In this document: positions 43,237-50,842 of the stretch, one piece after another
How positions within the stretch are numbered: the stretch's first letter is position 1
Layout: each line of letters opens with the position of its first letter
Assembly (NCBI RefSeq): GCF_003611695.1
Contig: NZ_RAWE01000042.1
Location: 1-59,047, forward strand
Origin: Corallococcus carmarthensis
GTDB taxonomy: Bacteria; Myxococcota; Myxococcia; Myxococcales; Myxococcaceae
Direction: 5' to 3'
DNA length: 59,047 bases
Made by a program: the position numbers and the translations under genes
Notes under the pieces: model-generated
Database searches by the model: none
What the model saw: the letters and a program-made list of their open reading frames with translations, nothing else
What the model was told of the DNA's origin: nothing

Positions 43237-44742
43237 ATGGACTCCTGGCTGCGCTCGCGGATGCACGAGCTGAACGACCTGAACAGCGTCATCAACCTGG
43301 CTTCCTGGGACAGGGAAGTCTACCTGCCCGCCCGCGCCGCCTCCGGCCGCGCCCAGCAGCTGGCCACCGTCCAAGCCATCCACCACGAGCGCCTGGTGGA
43401 TCCGCGCCTGGGAGAGGCCCTGGCCCGCGCAGGGGAGGGAGGCCCGGACGCCGCGGCCCTGACGCCCGACGAGCGCGCCATGGTGCGCGTCCTCACCCGT
43501 GAGCGCGACCGCGCGGTGCGGCTGCCCGCCCGGCTGGTGACCGCGCTGGCGGAGGCGCAGGGGGAGGGCATCCAGGCGTGGCGCGAGGCGCGCGAGACGA
43601 AGCGCTTCGCCCGCTTCCAGCCCGCGCTGGAGGCGCTGCTCGCCCTGCGCCGCGAACAGGCGGACGCGCAGGGCCACGACGGCGAGCGCTACGACGCGCT
43701 GCTCGAAGGCTTCGAGCCCGGCATGCGCGTGAAGCGCCTGACGCCGGTGCTCACCGCGCTGCGCGATTCTCTCATCCCCATGGTGGCCGCGCTGGGCGAG
43801 CAGAAGCGCCCCTTCCCCGCGTTCCTCTCCGGCCGCACCTACGACACCGCCCGGCAGTGGCAGTTCACGATGCGGCTCTTGAAGGCCGTGGGCTTCGACC
43901 TGGAGGCGGGCCGCCAGGACGTCAGCATCCACCCCTTCACCAACAGCGTGCACGCGCAGGACGTGCGCCTCACCACGCGCCTGGACGCGACGTGGCCGCC
44001 GGCCGCCGTCTTCGGCACGCTCCACGAGGCGGGCCACGGCCTGTACGAACAGGGCTTCTCCCCGGAGCACCACCGCACGCCGCTGGCGTCGGTGCCCTCC
44101 ATGGGCCTGCACGAGTCCCAGTCCCGGCTGTGGGAGAACCTGGTGGGCCGGGGCCGCGCCTTCTGGGTGCACCACTTCCCCGCGCTGAAGGAGGCCTTCC
44201 CGGAGGCGCTGGCGGACGTGGAGCTGGACGGCTTCCACGCGGGCATCAACCACGTGGTGCCGTCGCTCATCCGCGTGGAGGCGGACGAGGTGACGTACAA
44301 CCTGCACATCGCCCTGCGCTACGAGCTGGAGCTGGCGATGCTGCGCGACGAGCTGCCCGTGTCGGAGCTGCCGGCCGCGTGGAACGAGCGCACGCGGCGC
44401 TACCTGGGCATCACGCCCCCGGACGACACCCAGGGCGTGCTCCAGGACATCCACTGGGCCTGGGGCGAACTGGGCTACTTCCCCACGTACTCGCTGGGCA
44501 ACCTCTACGCGGCGTCGCTGTACGCCGCCGCGAACCGGGCGCTGCCGTCGCTGGACGCGGACCTCACCCGGGGCGACACGTCGTCGCTGCTGGGGTGGCT
44601 GCGCGCGAACCTGCACTCGCACGGCTTCCGGCTGCCCGCGGAGGAGCGCGTGCGCGCCATCACCGGCGAGGGACTCACGGACCGGGACTTCCTTCAGTAC
44701 CTGCGCACGAAGTACGGCGCGCTGTACGGCATCAAGCTCTAG
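43237..44742 (+). CDS. M32-family metallocarboxypeptidase
   Basis: A 501-residue thermostable-carboxypeptidase-1-type enzyme. Zinc motif H263-E264-x-x-H267 (TLHEAGHGLYEQG). The family-specific GLHESQSRLWENLVGRG follows, then INHVVPSLIRVEADEVTYNL and GYFPTYSLGNLYAASL. Length and motif order fit family M32 closely. It removes C-terminal amino acids from peptides in the cytoplasm and complements the M20 and S33 peptidases in this window. The ATG is supported by homology at MDSWLRSRMHELNDLNSVI. Confidence 0.96.
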   Translation: MDSWLRSRMHELNDLNSVINLASWDREVYLPARAASGRAQQLATVQAIHHERLVDPRLGEALARAGEGGPDAAALTPDERAMVRVLTRERDRAVRLPARLVTALAEAQGEGIQAWREARETKRFARFQPALEALLALRREQADAQGHDGERYDALLEGFEPGMRVKRLTPVLTALRDSLIPMVAALGEQKRPFPAFLSGRTYDTARQWQFTMRLLKAVGFDLEAGRQDVSIHPFTNSVHAQDVRLTTRLDATWPPAAVFGTLHEAGHGLYEQGFSPEHHRTPLASVPSMGLHESQSRLWENLVGRGRAFWVHHFPALKEAFPEALADVELDGFHAGINHVVPSLIRVEADEVTYNLHIALRYELELAMLRDELPVSELPAAWNERTRRYLGITPPDDTQGVLQDIHWAWGELGYFPTYSLGNLYAASLYAAANRALPSLDADLTRGDTSSLLGWLRANLHSHGFRLPAEERVRAITGEGLTDRDFLQYLRTKYGALYGIKL

Positions 44743-44748
44743 CGCCCT

Positions 44749-45105
44749 CTAGGCCGCGAACACCAGCGGACGGCACGCGCGCGCCAGGTGCAGCGCGTCC
44801 CTCGCGAGCGCGTGCGAGGCCGGGTCCTGCGCCTCCAGCCACGCGGCGCGGGCCACCTGGCTTCCCAGTTCGAAGCACAGGCTGGCGGTGCGGCGCGACA
44901 GGCGGCTCTCCTTCTGGAGCGCGCGCACGTTCAGCTCGCACAGCTCCGCGCACTGGCGCAGCAGGCGCACCGCGTCGTCGTCCGCCGCGACGCCCTGGGC
45001 TGTCAGGCGCGCCATGCCCGCCTCGCAGGCCGTCTGGCACTGCAGGCTCGCGGCGATGCACCGGGAGACCTCTGTCCGCGCCCCGCCTGTCCTGGCTCCC
45101 AACAT
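44749..45105 (-). CDS. Small Cys-rich helical protein, possibly metal-binding
   Basis: A 118-residue, all-helical soluble protein with seven cysteines at 16, 23, 27, 52, 56, 77 and 111 (RCIAASLQCQTACEAG; QCAELCELNV; SLCFELGS; RACRPLV). CxxxC and CxxxxxxC spacings facing the inside of a helix bundle recall four-helix copper-storage or DUF326 proteins, but the usual His residues are missing. It may bind Cu(I) or another soft metal through thiols. The ATG follows GGGAGG at 8 bases. It converges on the M32 gene with a 6-base gap. Confidence 0.7.
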   Translation of the reverse strand: MLGARTGGARTEVSRCIAASLQCQTACEAGMARLTAQGVAADDDAVRLLRQCAELCELNVRALQKESRLSRRTASLCFELGSQVARAAWLEAQDPASHALARDALHLARACRPLVFAA

Positions 45106-45298
45106 GACCACGCCCTCCCTTTGTGCGGCGTCAAAGGTACGCACTGGCGCCGTTCTCGCAACCGGCACCGGAGGCCCAGATGGGGCTTGAACACCTGCGT
45201 TCCGGGGTCATGGACAACGCGCGCGCGAAGAGATGCGCTGCCGCCCCGAGCGATGCAGCCAAATCATACCCGGACTGCCTCGCCGTCGCGGGCGAACG

Positions 45299-46468
45299 TC
45301 AGCTTCCCAGCACCGGAAAGGGCTTGAGCAGCGTCACCAGCTTGTCGCCGTACAACTTGATCCGCTTTTCCCCGAAGTAGGGCAGTTGCGTCAGCTCCGA
45401 CACGTCCGCGGGCGGCTTCGACGCGAGCGCGTCCATGAGCGGATTGGTGAGCACCACGCTGGGCGTCACCTTGCGCAGCGTGGCCTGTTCGACACGGAAG
45501 GCCTTGAGCGCGTCCTCGCGCTTGCGCCGGTGGGGGTCGCGCGGACCCTTGGGCTCACGGTCCAGGTCCAGTTCGCCCCGGGTGGCCTTCTGCTGCAGTT
45601 CGCGGATGAGGGCGAGGATGGCGTCGCCGTGCGCGCGCACCACCGCGCCCCGCACGCCGGCCGCGCGCGCCAGGTCCTTGTGCGTGTCCGGCTGCTTCAG
45701 GGCCAGGTCGGTGATGGCCATGTTGGACAGCATGCGGCCCATGGGCACGTTGTCCTTCTCCGCCCACTCCAGCCGCTGCTTGTGCAGCCCCTGCGCGATG
45801 GCGTGCGCGAGCGCGTACTGCGTCGGAGACAGGCCGCTCTTCGACAGCTTGGGCTTGTACTCGGCGCCCACCTCCGGACGGGCCTCGGCCTCCGCGCACA
45901 TGCGATCGCAGTCCAGCAGCACCTCTTCCAGGATGTCCGCCTCGCTGCACGCCTGGCGCACCTGGCGGCCCAGCTCGCACAGGTAGCGCACGTCGTTGGC
46001 GATGTAGTCGCGCATGCCGGGGGGCAGGGGACGCAGGGAGAAGTCGGACTGCTGGTGCTCCTTCGGCAGCTCCACGCCCAGCCGCTCGCGCGCCAGGTCC
46101 GCCAGGCCCACCTTGGGCCACCCCAGGAGCGTCACGGCGCGGTGCGTGTCGAAGAGGCCGCGCACGCGCACGCCCGCCTCCGCGAGGAACTGCAGGTCGC
46201 CCTGCGCTGCGTGGAAGTACTTGGTGCGCCCGGGGTCCTCCATCATGGGAGAGAGCAGGCGCGGATCCACGCCCGGCTGGAGCGTGTCGAAGAGGAAGAT
46301 GTCCGTGTCGGTGCCCAGCTGGAGGAAGCACAGGCGGGCGCGGAAGGCGTGCATGGCGTCCGCCTCCAGGTCCACCGCCAGCTCGGGCGAGGCCTCCAGC
46401 ATGCGCGTGGCGGCCTCGGCGCCCACGCGGTCCACCACATCCACGGCACCCTGAGGAAAGGTCGGCAT
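45299..46468 (-). CDS. rnd: Ribonuclease D
   Basis: A 389-residue 3'-5' exoribonuclease. DEDDy exonuclease residues: D33 and E35 (AVDLEAD), D90 (HAAQGDLQF), Y154 and D158 (YIANDVRYL). One HRDC-type helical domain at about 215-290 (LSPTQYALAHAIAQGLHKQR region) and another helical section follow. It trims tRNA and other stable RNA 3' ends. Divergent from ttcA, so two tRNA-related genes share a control region of 77 bases. The start ATG 46468 fits; an alternative a few codons inside cannot be excluded. Confidence 0.92.
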   Translation of the reverse strand: MPTFPQGAVDVVDRVGAEAATRMLEASPELAVDLEADAMHAFRARLCFLQLGTDTDIFLFDTLQPGVDPRLLSPMMEDPGRTKYFHAAQGDLQFLAEAGVRVRGLFDTHRAVTLLGWPKVGLADLARERLGVELPKEHQQSDFSLRPLPPGMRDYIANDVRYLCELGRQVRQACSEADILEEVLLDCDRMCAEAEARPEVGAEYKPKLSKSGLSPTQYALAHAIAQGLHKQRLEWAEKDNVPMGRMLSNMAITDLALKQPDTHKDLARAAGVRGAVVRAHGDAILALIRELQQKATRGELDLDREPKGPRDPHRRKREDALKAFRVEQATLRKVTPSVVLTNPLMDALASKPPADVSELTQLPYFGEKRIKLYGDKLVTLLKPFPVLGS

Positions 46469-46545
46469 CGCGGGGAGCAGGCTAGCGGACCGGCCCGCCC
46501 CTTTGACGTGTTTTTTCCCGAACCGCCGCTAGGATGGCCCCGCCG

Positions 46546-47391
46546 ATGAACGACGCCCAACGTCTTGAAAAGAGCCTGCTTGGCCACATGGGCCGGGCCA
46601 TCGCGGACTTCCGCCTCATCGAGGCCGGGGACCGCATCATGGTGGGCGTGTCGGGAGGCAAGGACTCCTACACGATGCTCCACCTCCTGCGGGAGCTGCA
46701 GCGCCGGGCTCCCGTGAAGTTCGACCTGCTGGCCGTGAACCTGGACCAGGGCCACCCGGGATTCCCGGGCCACGTGCTGGAGGGCTACTTCCAGCGCGAG
46801 GGCTACGCCTACAAGATGCTGAAGGAGGACACCTACAGCATCGTCCTGGAGAAGACCCCGCCCGGGAAGACGCAGTGCTCGGTGTGCTCGCGCCTGCGCC
46901 GGGGCATCCTCTACAACGCCGCCGTGCACCTGGGCTGCAACAAGATCGCCCTGGGCCACCACCGCGACGACCTCATCCACACGATGCTCCTGAACATGTT
47001 CTTCGCCGGGAGCCTCAAGGCGATGCCGCCGCTCCTGAAGAGCGACGACGGCCGCAACGTGGTCATCCGGCCGCTGTGCTACGCGCCGGAGAAGGAGATC
47101 ATCCAGTTCGCGGAGGCGAAGCAGTTCCCCATCATCCCCTGCGACCTGTGCGGGTCGCAGGAGAACCTGCAGCGCAAGCGGATGCAGAAGCTGGTGGAGG
47201 ACCTGGGCAAGGAGATCCCCAACGTCCGCCAGAGTCTGCTCAACGCGATGTCGAACGTGCGGCCCACGCACCTCTTGGACAAGACGCTGAACCCGGACCC
47301 GCTGAACGCGACGGAAGACGGGCCCGCGGTCACCCCCCCCACCACCGACACGCAAGGGAGCGCCAGTCCATGGCTCGAGAGCAGGCAGTAA
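46546..47391 (+). CDS. ttcA: tRNA 2-thiocytidine(32) synthetase TtcA
   Basis: A 281-residue PP-loop ATPase that adds sulfur to C32 of certain tRNAs using a [4Fe-4S] cluster. PP-loop SGGKDS at 36-41; cysteines C111/C114 ([10 protein letters not shown]) and C199/C202 ([10 protein letters not shown]) give the two CxxC pairs of Ttc[17 protein letters not shown] is the conserved central helix. Twenty-odd C-terminal residues are Pro/Thr-rich. ATG 46546 is preferred since the purine site AGGA is at workable spacing; ATG 46534 would have almost no spacer. The next gene starts 22 bases before its stop. Confidence 0.94.
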   Translation: MNDAQRLEKSLLGHMGRAIADFRLIEAGDRIMVGVSGGKDSYTMLHLLRELQRRAPVKFDLLAVNLDQGHPGFPGHVLEGYFQREGYAYKMLKEDTYSIVLEKTPPGKTQCSVCSRLRRGILYNAAVHLGCNKIALGHHRDDLIHTMLLNMFFAGSLKAMPPLLKSDDGRNVVIRPLCYAPEKEIIQFAEAKQFPIIPCDLCGSQENLQRKRMQKLVEDLGKEIPNVRQSLLNAMSNVRPTHLLDKTLNPDPLNATEDGPAVTPPTTDTQGSASPWLESRQ

Positions 47392-48194
47392 AGGCGCGCA
47401 AGGAGCGCAACGCGGCGCTGGTGGAGGCCATGTTGTTGGCCGCGATGGCGGACGGCGCCGTGTCCCAGCGGGAGATGCAGACGCTGCTGGCGCGCGTGCT
47501 GGAGCGCCCGGAGTTCGAGGGCACGCAGTCCGGTGAGCTGAACCTGCTGGTGGAGTCCAGCGCGGTGCGGCTGGCGGAGGCGCGCAACCTGGAGGAGGTC
47601 CTCTCCTCGCTGCGCCGGCGGCTGCCGGACCACAAGAACCGGATGCTGGCCTTCGGGCTGGCGGCGGCGGTGGCGCTGGCGGATCAGCGGGCCACGCGCT
47701 CGGAGCTGGGGCTGCTCAAGACGTTCCAGGCGGCCCTGGGCATCTCCGAGGACGAGGTGGCGCAGATCATCGACGTCATCGAGCAGGGGGGCAGCCTGTC
47801 GGAGGCGCTGGGCGAGCCCCTGGAGCGGCTGTTCGCGGAGGTGATGGTGCTGGTGCTGGCGGCGGATGGCCAGCTCAAGGAAGCGGAGGCCCGGGCGATG
47901 GTGGAGAGCTTCGCGGCGGATCCGCTCTTCCAGAACGTGAGCCCGGAGCGGGCGCAGGGCTTCGTCAGCGAGTCGGTGGCGGCGCTGGCGTCGGACGGGC
48001 TGCCGCAGCGACTGCATGTGCTGGCGCACGGGCTGGCCACGCACTCGCAGCGGGTGAAGGCGTACCAGCTGGCCACGAAGATCGCCCATGCGTCCGGGCG
48101 GACGAGCACCGCGGAGCAGCGCATCCTGGATCTGCTCCAGGCGACGTTCGGTCTGGCCGACGATGAAGTGGCGCGGTTGGACCAGCAAGGGTAA
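47370..48194 (+). CDS. Tandem TerB-like domain protein
   Basis: A 274-residue cytoplasmic protein with two TerB-like (tellurite resistance/co-chaperone DjlA-type) helical domains: residues about 15-140 ([40 protein letters not shown]) and about 155-272 ([40 protein letters not shown]). The repeating AxADGxxxxxE pattern is the TerB acidic metal-binding motif. The precise role is unknown. The ATG overlaps ttcA by 22 bases and the PhnD-like gene starts 13 bases after its stop, so the three are probably one transcript. Confidence 0.85.
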   Translation: MAREQAVKARKERNAALVEAMLLAAMADGAVSQREMQTLLARVLERPEFEGTQSGELNLLVESSAVRLAEARNLEEVLSSLRRRLPDHKNRMLAFGLAAAVALADQRATRSELGLLKTFQAALGISEDEVAQIIDVIEQGGSLSEALGEPLERLFAEVMVLVLAADGQLKEAEARAMVESFAADPLFQNVSPERAQGFVSESVAALASDGLPQRLHVLAHGLATHSQRVKAYQLATKIAHASGRTSTAEQRILDLLQATFGLADDEVARLDQQG

Positions 48195-48206
48195 GCAGGG
48201 AGTGGC

Positions 48207-49031
48207 ATGACCCCGCAAGTCCCCTCCGGTCCGCGGCACTCCTTCCGTTTCGGCCTGCCGCCGTCCCTGGGCAGCGAGACGGCGCGCGAGCGCGCGGAGC
48301 GGCTCGCGTCGTTCCTGCAACGCGCGCTGGGCAAGCTGGTGGAGGTGAGCGTCGCCACCAGCTACGAGACCCTGGCCAAGGACCTGCTGTCCGGGCGCGC
48401 GGACGCGGCCTGGGCGCCGCCCTTCGTGTGCGCGCGCATGGAGGCCATGGGTGTGCGCGTGCTGGCGCGAGGGGTGCGCCGGGGCATGTCCAGCTATCGC
48501 TCCGCGCTGGTGGGGCGGGCGGGCTCCGGGCTGACGCTGGAGAAGCTGAAGGGCGCCACGGCGGCGTGGGTGGACCGCGATTCGGTGGCGGGCTACCTGC
48601 TGCCCAGCGCGTACCTCAAGACGCAGGGGCTGGAGCCTTCGCGGGCGTTCGTGTCGCAGCAGTTCACGGGCTCGTACCAGGGCGCGCTGGAGGCGGTGCT
48701 GGAGGGCAGGGCGCAGGTGACCAGCGTCTTCTGTCCGCCGGCCTCCACGGGCCTCACGTTCACCACGGGCGTGGAGGACGTGCTGGGGCCCGGCATGGGC
48801 GCGAAGTTCGAGCTCCTGGCGTACACGGACGAGGCCCCCAATGACGGCGTGCCGGTGGCCATGGGGCTGCCCGCGCCGCTGGTGACGGCGCTGGAGGCGG
48901 CGCTCCTGGGGTTGCCGGCCACGCCGGACGGGCAGGCGCTGCTGCGCGACATCTTCAACGCGGACCGGTTCGAAGTGGCGCCGCGCATGGGCTACCGCGC
49001 GCTGTACCGCGTGGCCCTGGCGAGCCTGTAG
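48207..49031 (+). CDS. PhnD-type substrate-binding-fold protein lacking a signal peptide
   Basis: A 274-residue periplasmic-binding-protein-fold protein of the phosphate/phosphonate (PhnD/SsuA) type: FRFGLPPSLGSETARERAER, SVATSYETLAKDLLSGRADA, AAWVDRDSVAGYLLPSAYLK and QFTGSYQGALEAVLEGRAQV. The TxxSxxGYxxP pattern is the ligand loop of the group. It has no signal peptide or lipobox, and no permease or ATPase gene is near, so it is unlikely to be an ordinary transporter component. It may be a cytoplasmic ligand sensor. ATG 48207 has GGGAG 5 bases upstream. Confidence 0.82.
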   Translation: MTPQVPSGPRHSFRFGLPPSLGSETARERAERLASFLQRALGKLVEVSVATSYETLAKDLLSGRADAAWAPPFVCARMEAMGVRVLARGVRRGMSSYRSALVGRAGSGLTLEKLKGATAAWVDRDSVAGYLLPSAYLKTQGLEPSRAFVSQQFTGSYQGALEAVLEGRAQVTSVFCPPASTGLTFTTGVEDVLGPGMGAKFELLAYTDEAPNDGVPVAMGLPAPLVTALEAALLGLPATPDGQALLRDIFNADRFEVAPRMGYRALYRVALASL

Positions 49032-49041
49032 GCCGCACGGC

Positions 49042-49069
49042 CTTCCGGCGCGCACGGTTCCGCCGGAAG
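49042..49069. terminator. Bidirectional terminator
   Basis: CTTCCGGCG (49042-49050), 10-base loop, CGCCGGAAG (49061-49069): a perfect 9-bp stem in the 45-base gap between the convergent PhnD-like and Ser/Thr kinase genes. Confidence 0.8.
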
Positions 49070-49076
49070 CCCGAGC

Positions 49077-50720
49077 CTACTTGTCGGAATCGGGACCGCT
49101 ACCGCGAGCAGGGCGGCGCGCGGAGGACACGGAGCCTTCCGTGGCACGGCCCGGCTTCGCGGGCGCCTTGCCTCCGACGGAGTCCTCCGGTGCACGCACG
49201 GCCTTCGCCGCGGAACGGCTCCCGGTCGAATCCCCTGAGGCCTTCACGGCCTTCGCTGCGGAACGGCTGGTGGAGCCCTCCGGCGTACGGGCCGGCTTCG
49301 AGGCGTCCTCGCGCACGGCTCCGAACTTCGCGGTGGATGAACGGCCCGCCTCCGCGTCGGCGCGCACGGCCTCGTGCTTCGCGGTGGACGCGCGAGCCTT
49401 GTCCGCGTCACCCCGCACGGCTTCGTGCTTCGCGGTGGGGCGGCTCGCGTCCTCGTCCGGCAGGGGGCGGGTGTCCGCGAGGCTCACGCCGGTGTTCTCC
49501 CGCGTCCTCACGGGCCGGGCCTCCGGGCGGCTCAGTCCGGAGTTCTCCTTCGTGCGCGGCGGCCGCTCCGGCGGATGCCCCACGCTGGAGTCCTCTGGCG
49601 ACGCGGCGGCCTTCGTCGACGACTGGCTCACCGACGGCTCCGGCGCACGGGGCGGCGTCTTCGCCGGGGCCTGCTGCGCCTTGCTCGAGGACGACGTCGT
49701 CCCGGGGGCGGGTGCCTTCGCGGGAGCCGCGCCACCCGGCCGGGCCATCAGGCGCGGGTCGAAGTAGATCATCGTCGGCTCGGCCGCGAAGCGCTCCTCC
49801 TCAAGTTCGTCCGCGTACACGTCCCGCATGAACGCGGCCAGGTGCGCGCTGGTGCCGTGCAGCTTCTCCTGCTGGAGGAACTCCTCCAGCGCCAGCTGCA
49901 GCTCGCCCGCCGTGGTGAACCGGTCGTCGCGCTTGCGCGCCAGCGCCTTGAAGACGATGGGATCCAACGACTTCGGGATCCCCGGCACCGCCTCCGAGGG
50001 GGGAACAATCTTGTGCCCCACGACGGCCTTCAGCGTGGCCATCTCCGTCTCGCGCTTGAACAGGCGCCCGTTCGTCAGCAGCTCGTAGAACACCGTCCCC
50101 AGCCCGAACACGTCCGAGCGCGCATCCAGCGGCTCGCCCCGCGCCTGCTCCGGGGACATGTACGCGTGCTTGCCCTTGATGGTGCCCACCACCGTCTGCG
50201 ACAGCTTCCCCTGCGCCTTCGCCACCCCGAAGTCGATGAGCTTCACGCCGCCGTTGAAGCCCACCAGCACGTTCTGCGGCGACACGTCCCGGTGGATGAG
50301 CGACAGCTTCCGGCCGGACGGACTGCGCGCGTTGTGCGCCGCGTCCAGCCCCGCCGCCGCCTCCGCGATGATCCGGCAGCGCAAGCCCAGCGGAAACCCG
50401 CCCGGGTGCGCTGACGCGCGCGGCACCAGCGACCCCAATGGCTCGCCGTGCACGTACTCCATCGCGATGTAGTACTGCCCGTCCACGTCCCCCATCTCGT
50501 AGATCTGCGCGATGTTGGGGTGGTTGAGCAGCGCCGCGATGCGCGCCTCGTCCAGGAACATCTGGAGGAACTCGTCGTCCTCCGACAGGTGGGGCAACAG
50601 CCGCTTCACCACCAGCAGCTTCTGGAAGCCCACCGGCCCCTTCTGCCGGGCAAGGTAGACGGCCCCCATGCCGCCGGTGGCCAGCTTGCGCAGCAATTCA
50701 TAGCGGCCGAACGTTTCCAC
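49077..50720 (-). CDS. Soluble Ser/Thr protein kinase with repetitive tail
   Basis: A 547-residue Hanks-type kinase. Gly loop LATGGMGAVYLA (13-24), K39, HRD at 143-145 (IHRDVSPQN), DFG at 163-165, activation segment GTIKGKHAYMSPEQARG. The kinase domain ends near 285. There is no membrane helix. The tail (about 325-547) is Pro/Ala/Ser-rich with three near copies of TAKHEAVR+DA (17-residue period), two RTxENxG units and two SRSAAKAV units. The tail has many Ser/Thr and may be autophosphorylated or bind partners. The start is GTG 50720 (VETFGRYELLRKL) with only GGA upstream. No cognate phosphatase gene is nearby. Confidence 0.93.
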   Translation of the reverse strand: METFGRYELLRKLATGGMGAVYLARQKGPVGFQKLLVVKRLLPHLSEDDEFLQMFLDEARIAALLNHPNIAQIYEMGDVDGQYYIAMEYVHGEPLGSLVPRASAHPGGFPLGLRCRIIAEAAAGLDAAHNARSPSGRKLSLIHRDVSPQNVLVGFNGGVKLIDFGVAKAQGKLSQTVVGTIKGKHAYMSPEQARGEPLDARSDVFGLGTVFYELLTNGRLFKRETEMATLKAVVGHKIVPPSEAVPGIPKSLDPIVFKALARKRDDRFTTAGELQLALEEFLQQEKLHGTSAHLAAFMRDVYADELEEERFAAEPTMIYFDPRLMARPGGAAPAKAPAPGTTSSSSKAQQAPAKTPPRAPEPSVSQSSTKAAASPEDSSVGHPPERPPRTKENSGLSRPEARPVRTRENTGVSLADTRPLPDEDASRPTAKHEAVRGDADKARASTAKHEAVRADAEAGRSSTAKFGAVREDASKPARTPEGSTSRSAAKAVKASGDSTGSRSAAKAVRAPEDSVGGKAPAKPGRATEGSVSSARRPARGSGPDSDK

Positions 50721-50785
50721 TCCGGCCGTGACGATAGCCGCGTCAGCGCGGATCTCAAAAGCCCGAGCACCCCCAAAAACGCGAA

Positions 50786-50816
50786 CCGGGCCGGCCCCGC
50801 TCTGGGACCGGCCCGG
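50786..50816 (-). terminator. Rho-independent terminator of the ASH/VWA-like lipoprotein gene
   Basis: On the minus strand a 9-bp stem (CCGGGCCGG / CCGGCCCGG) is followed by TTCGCGTTTTTG, a fair U-tract. It lies about 27 bases after the stop at 50843. Confidence 0.82.
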
Positions 50817-50842
50817 CCGCGCTGCGTCACGAATCCTTCAGG

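Noticed and set aside
45169-45215. GGGGCTTGAACACC resembling a tRNA T-arm
   Set aside because: No acceptor, D or anticodon stems can be drawn around it on either strand.
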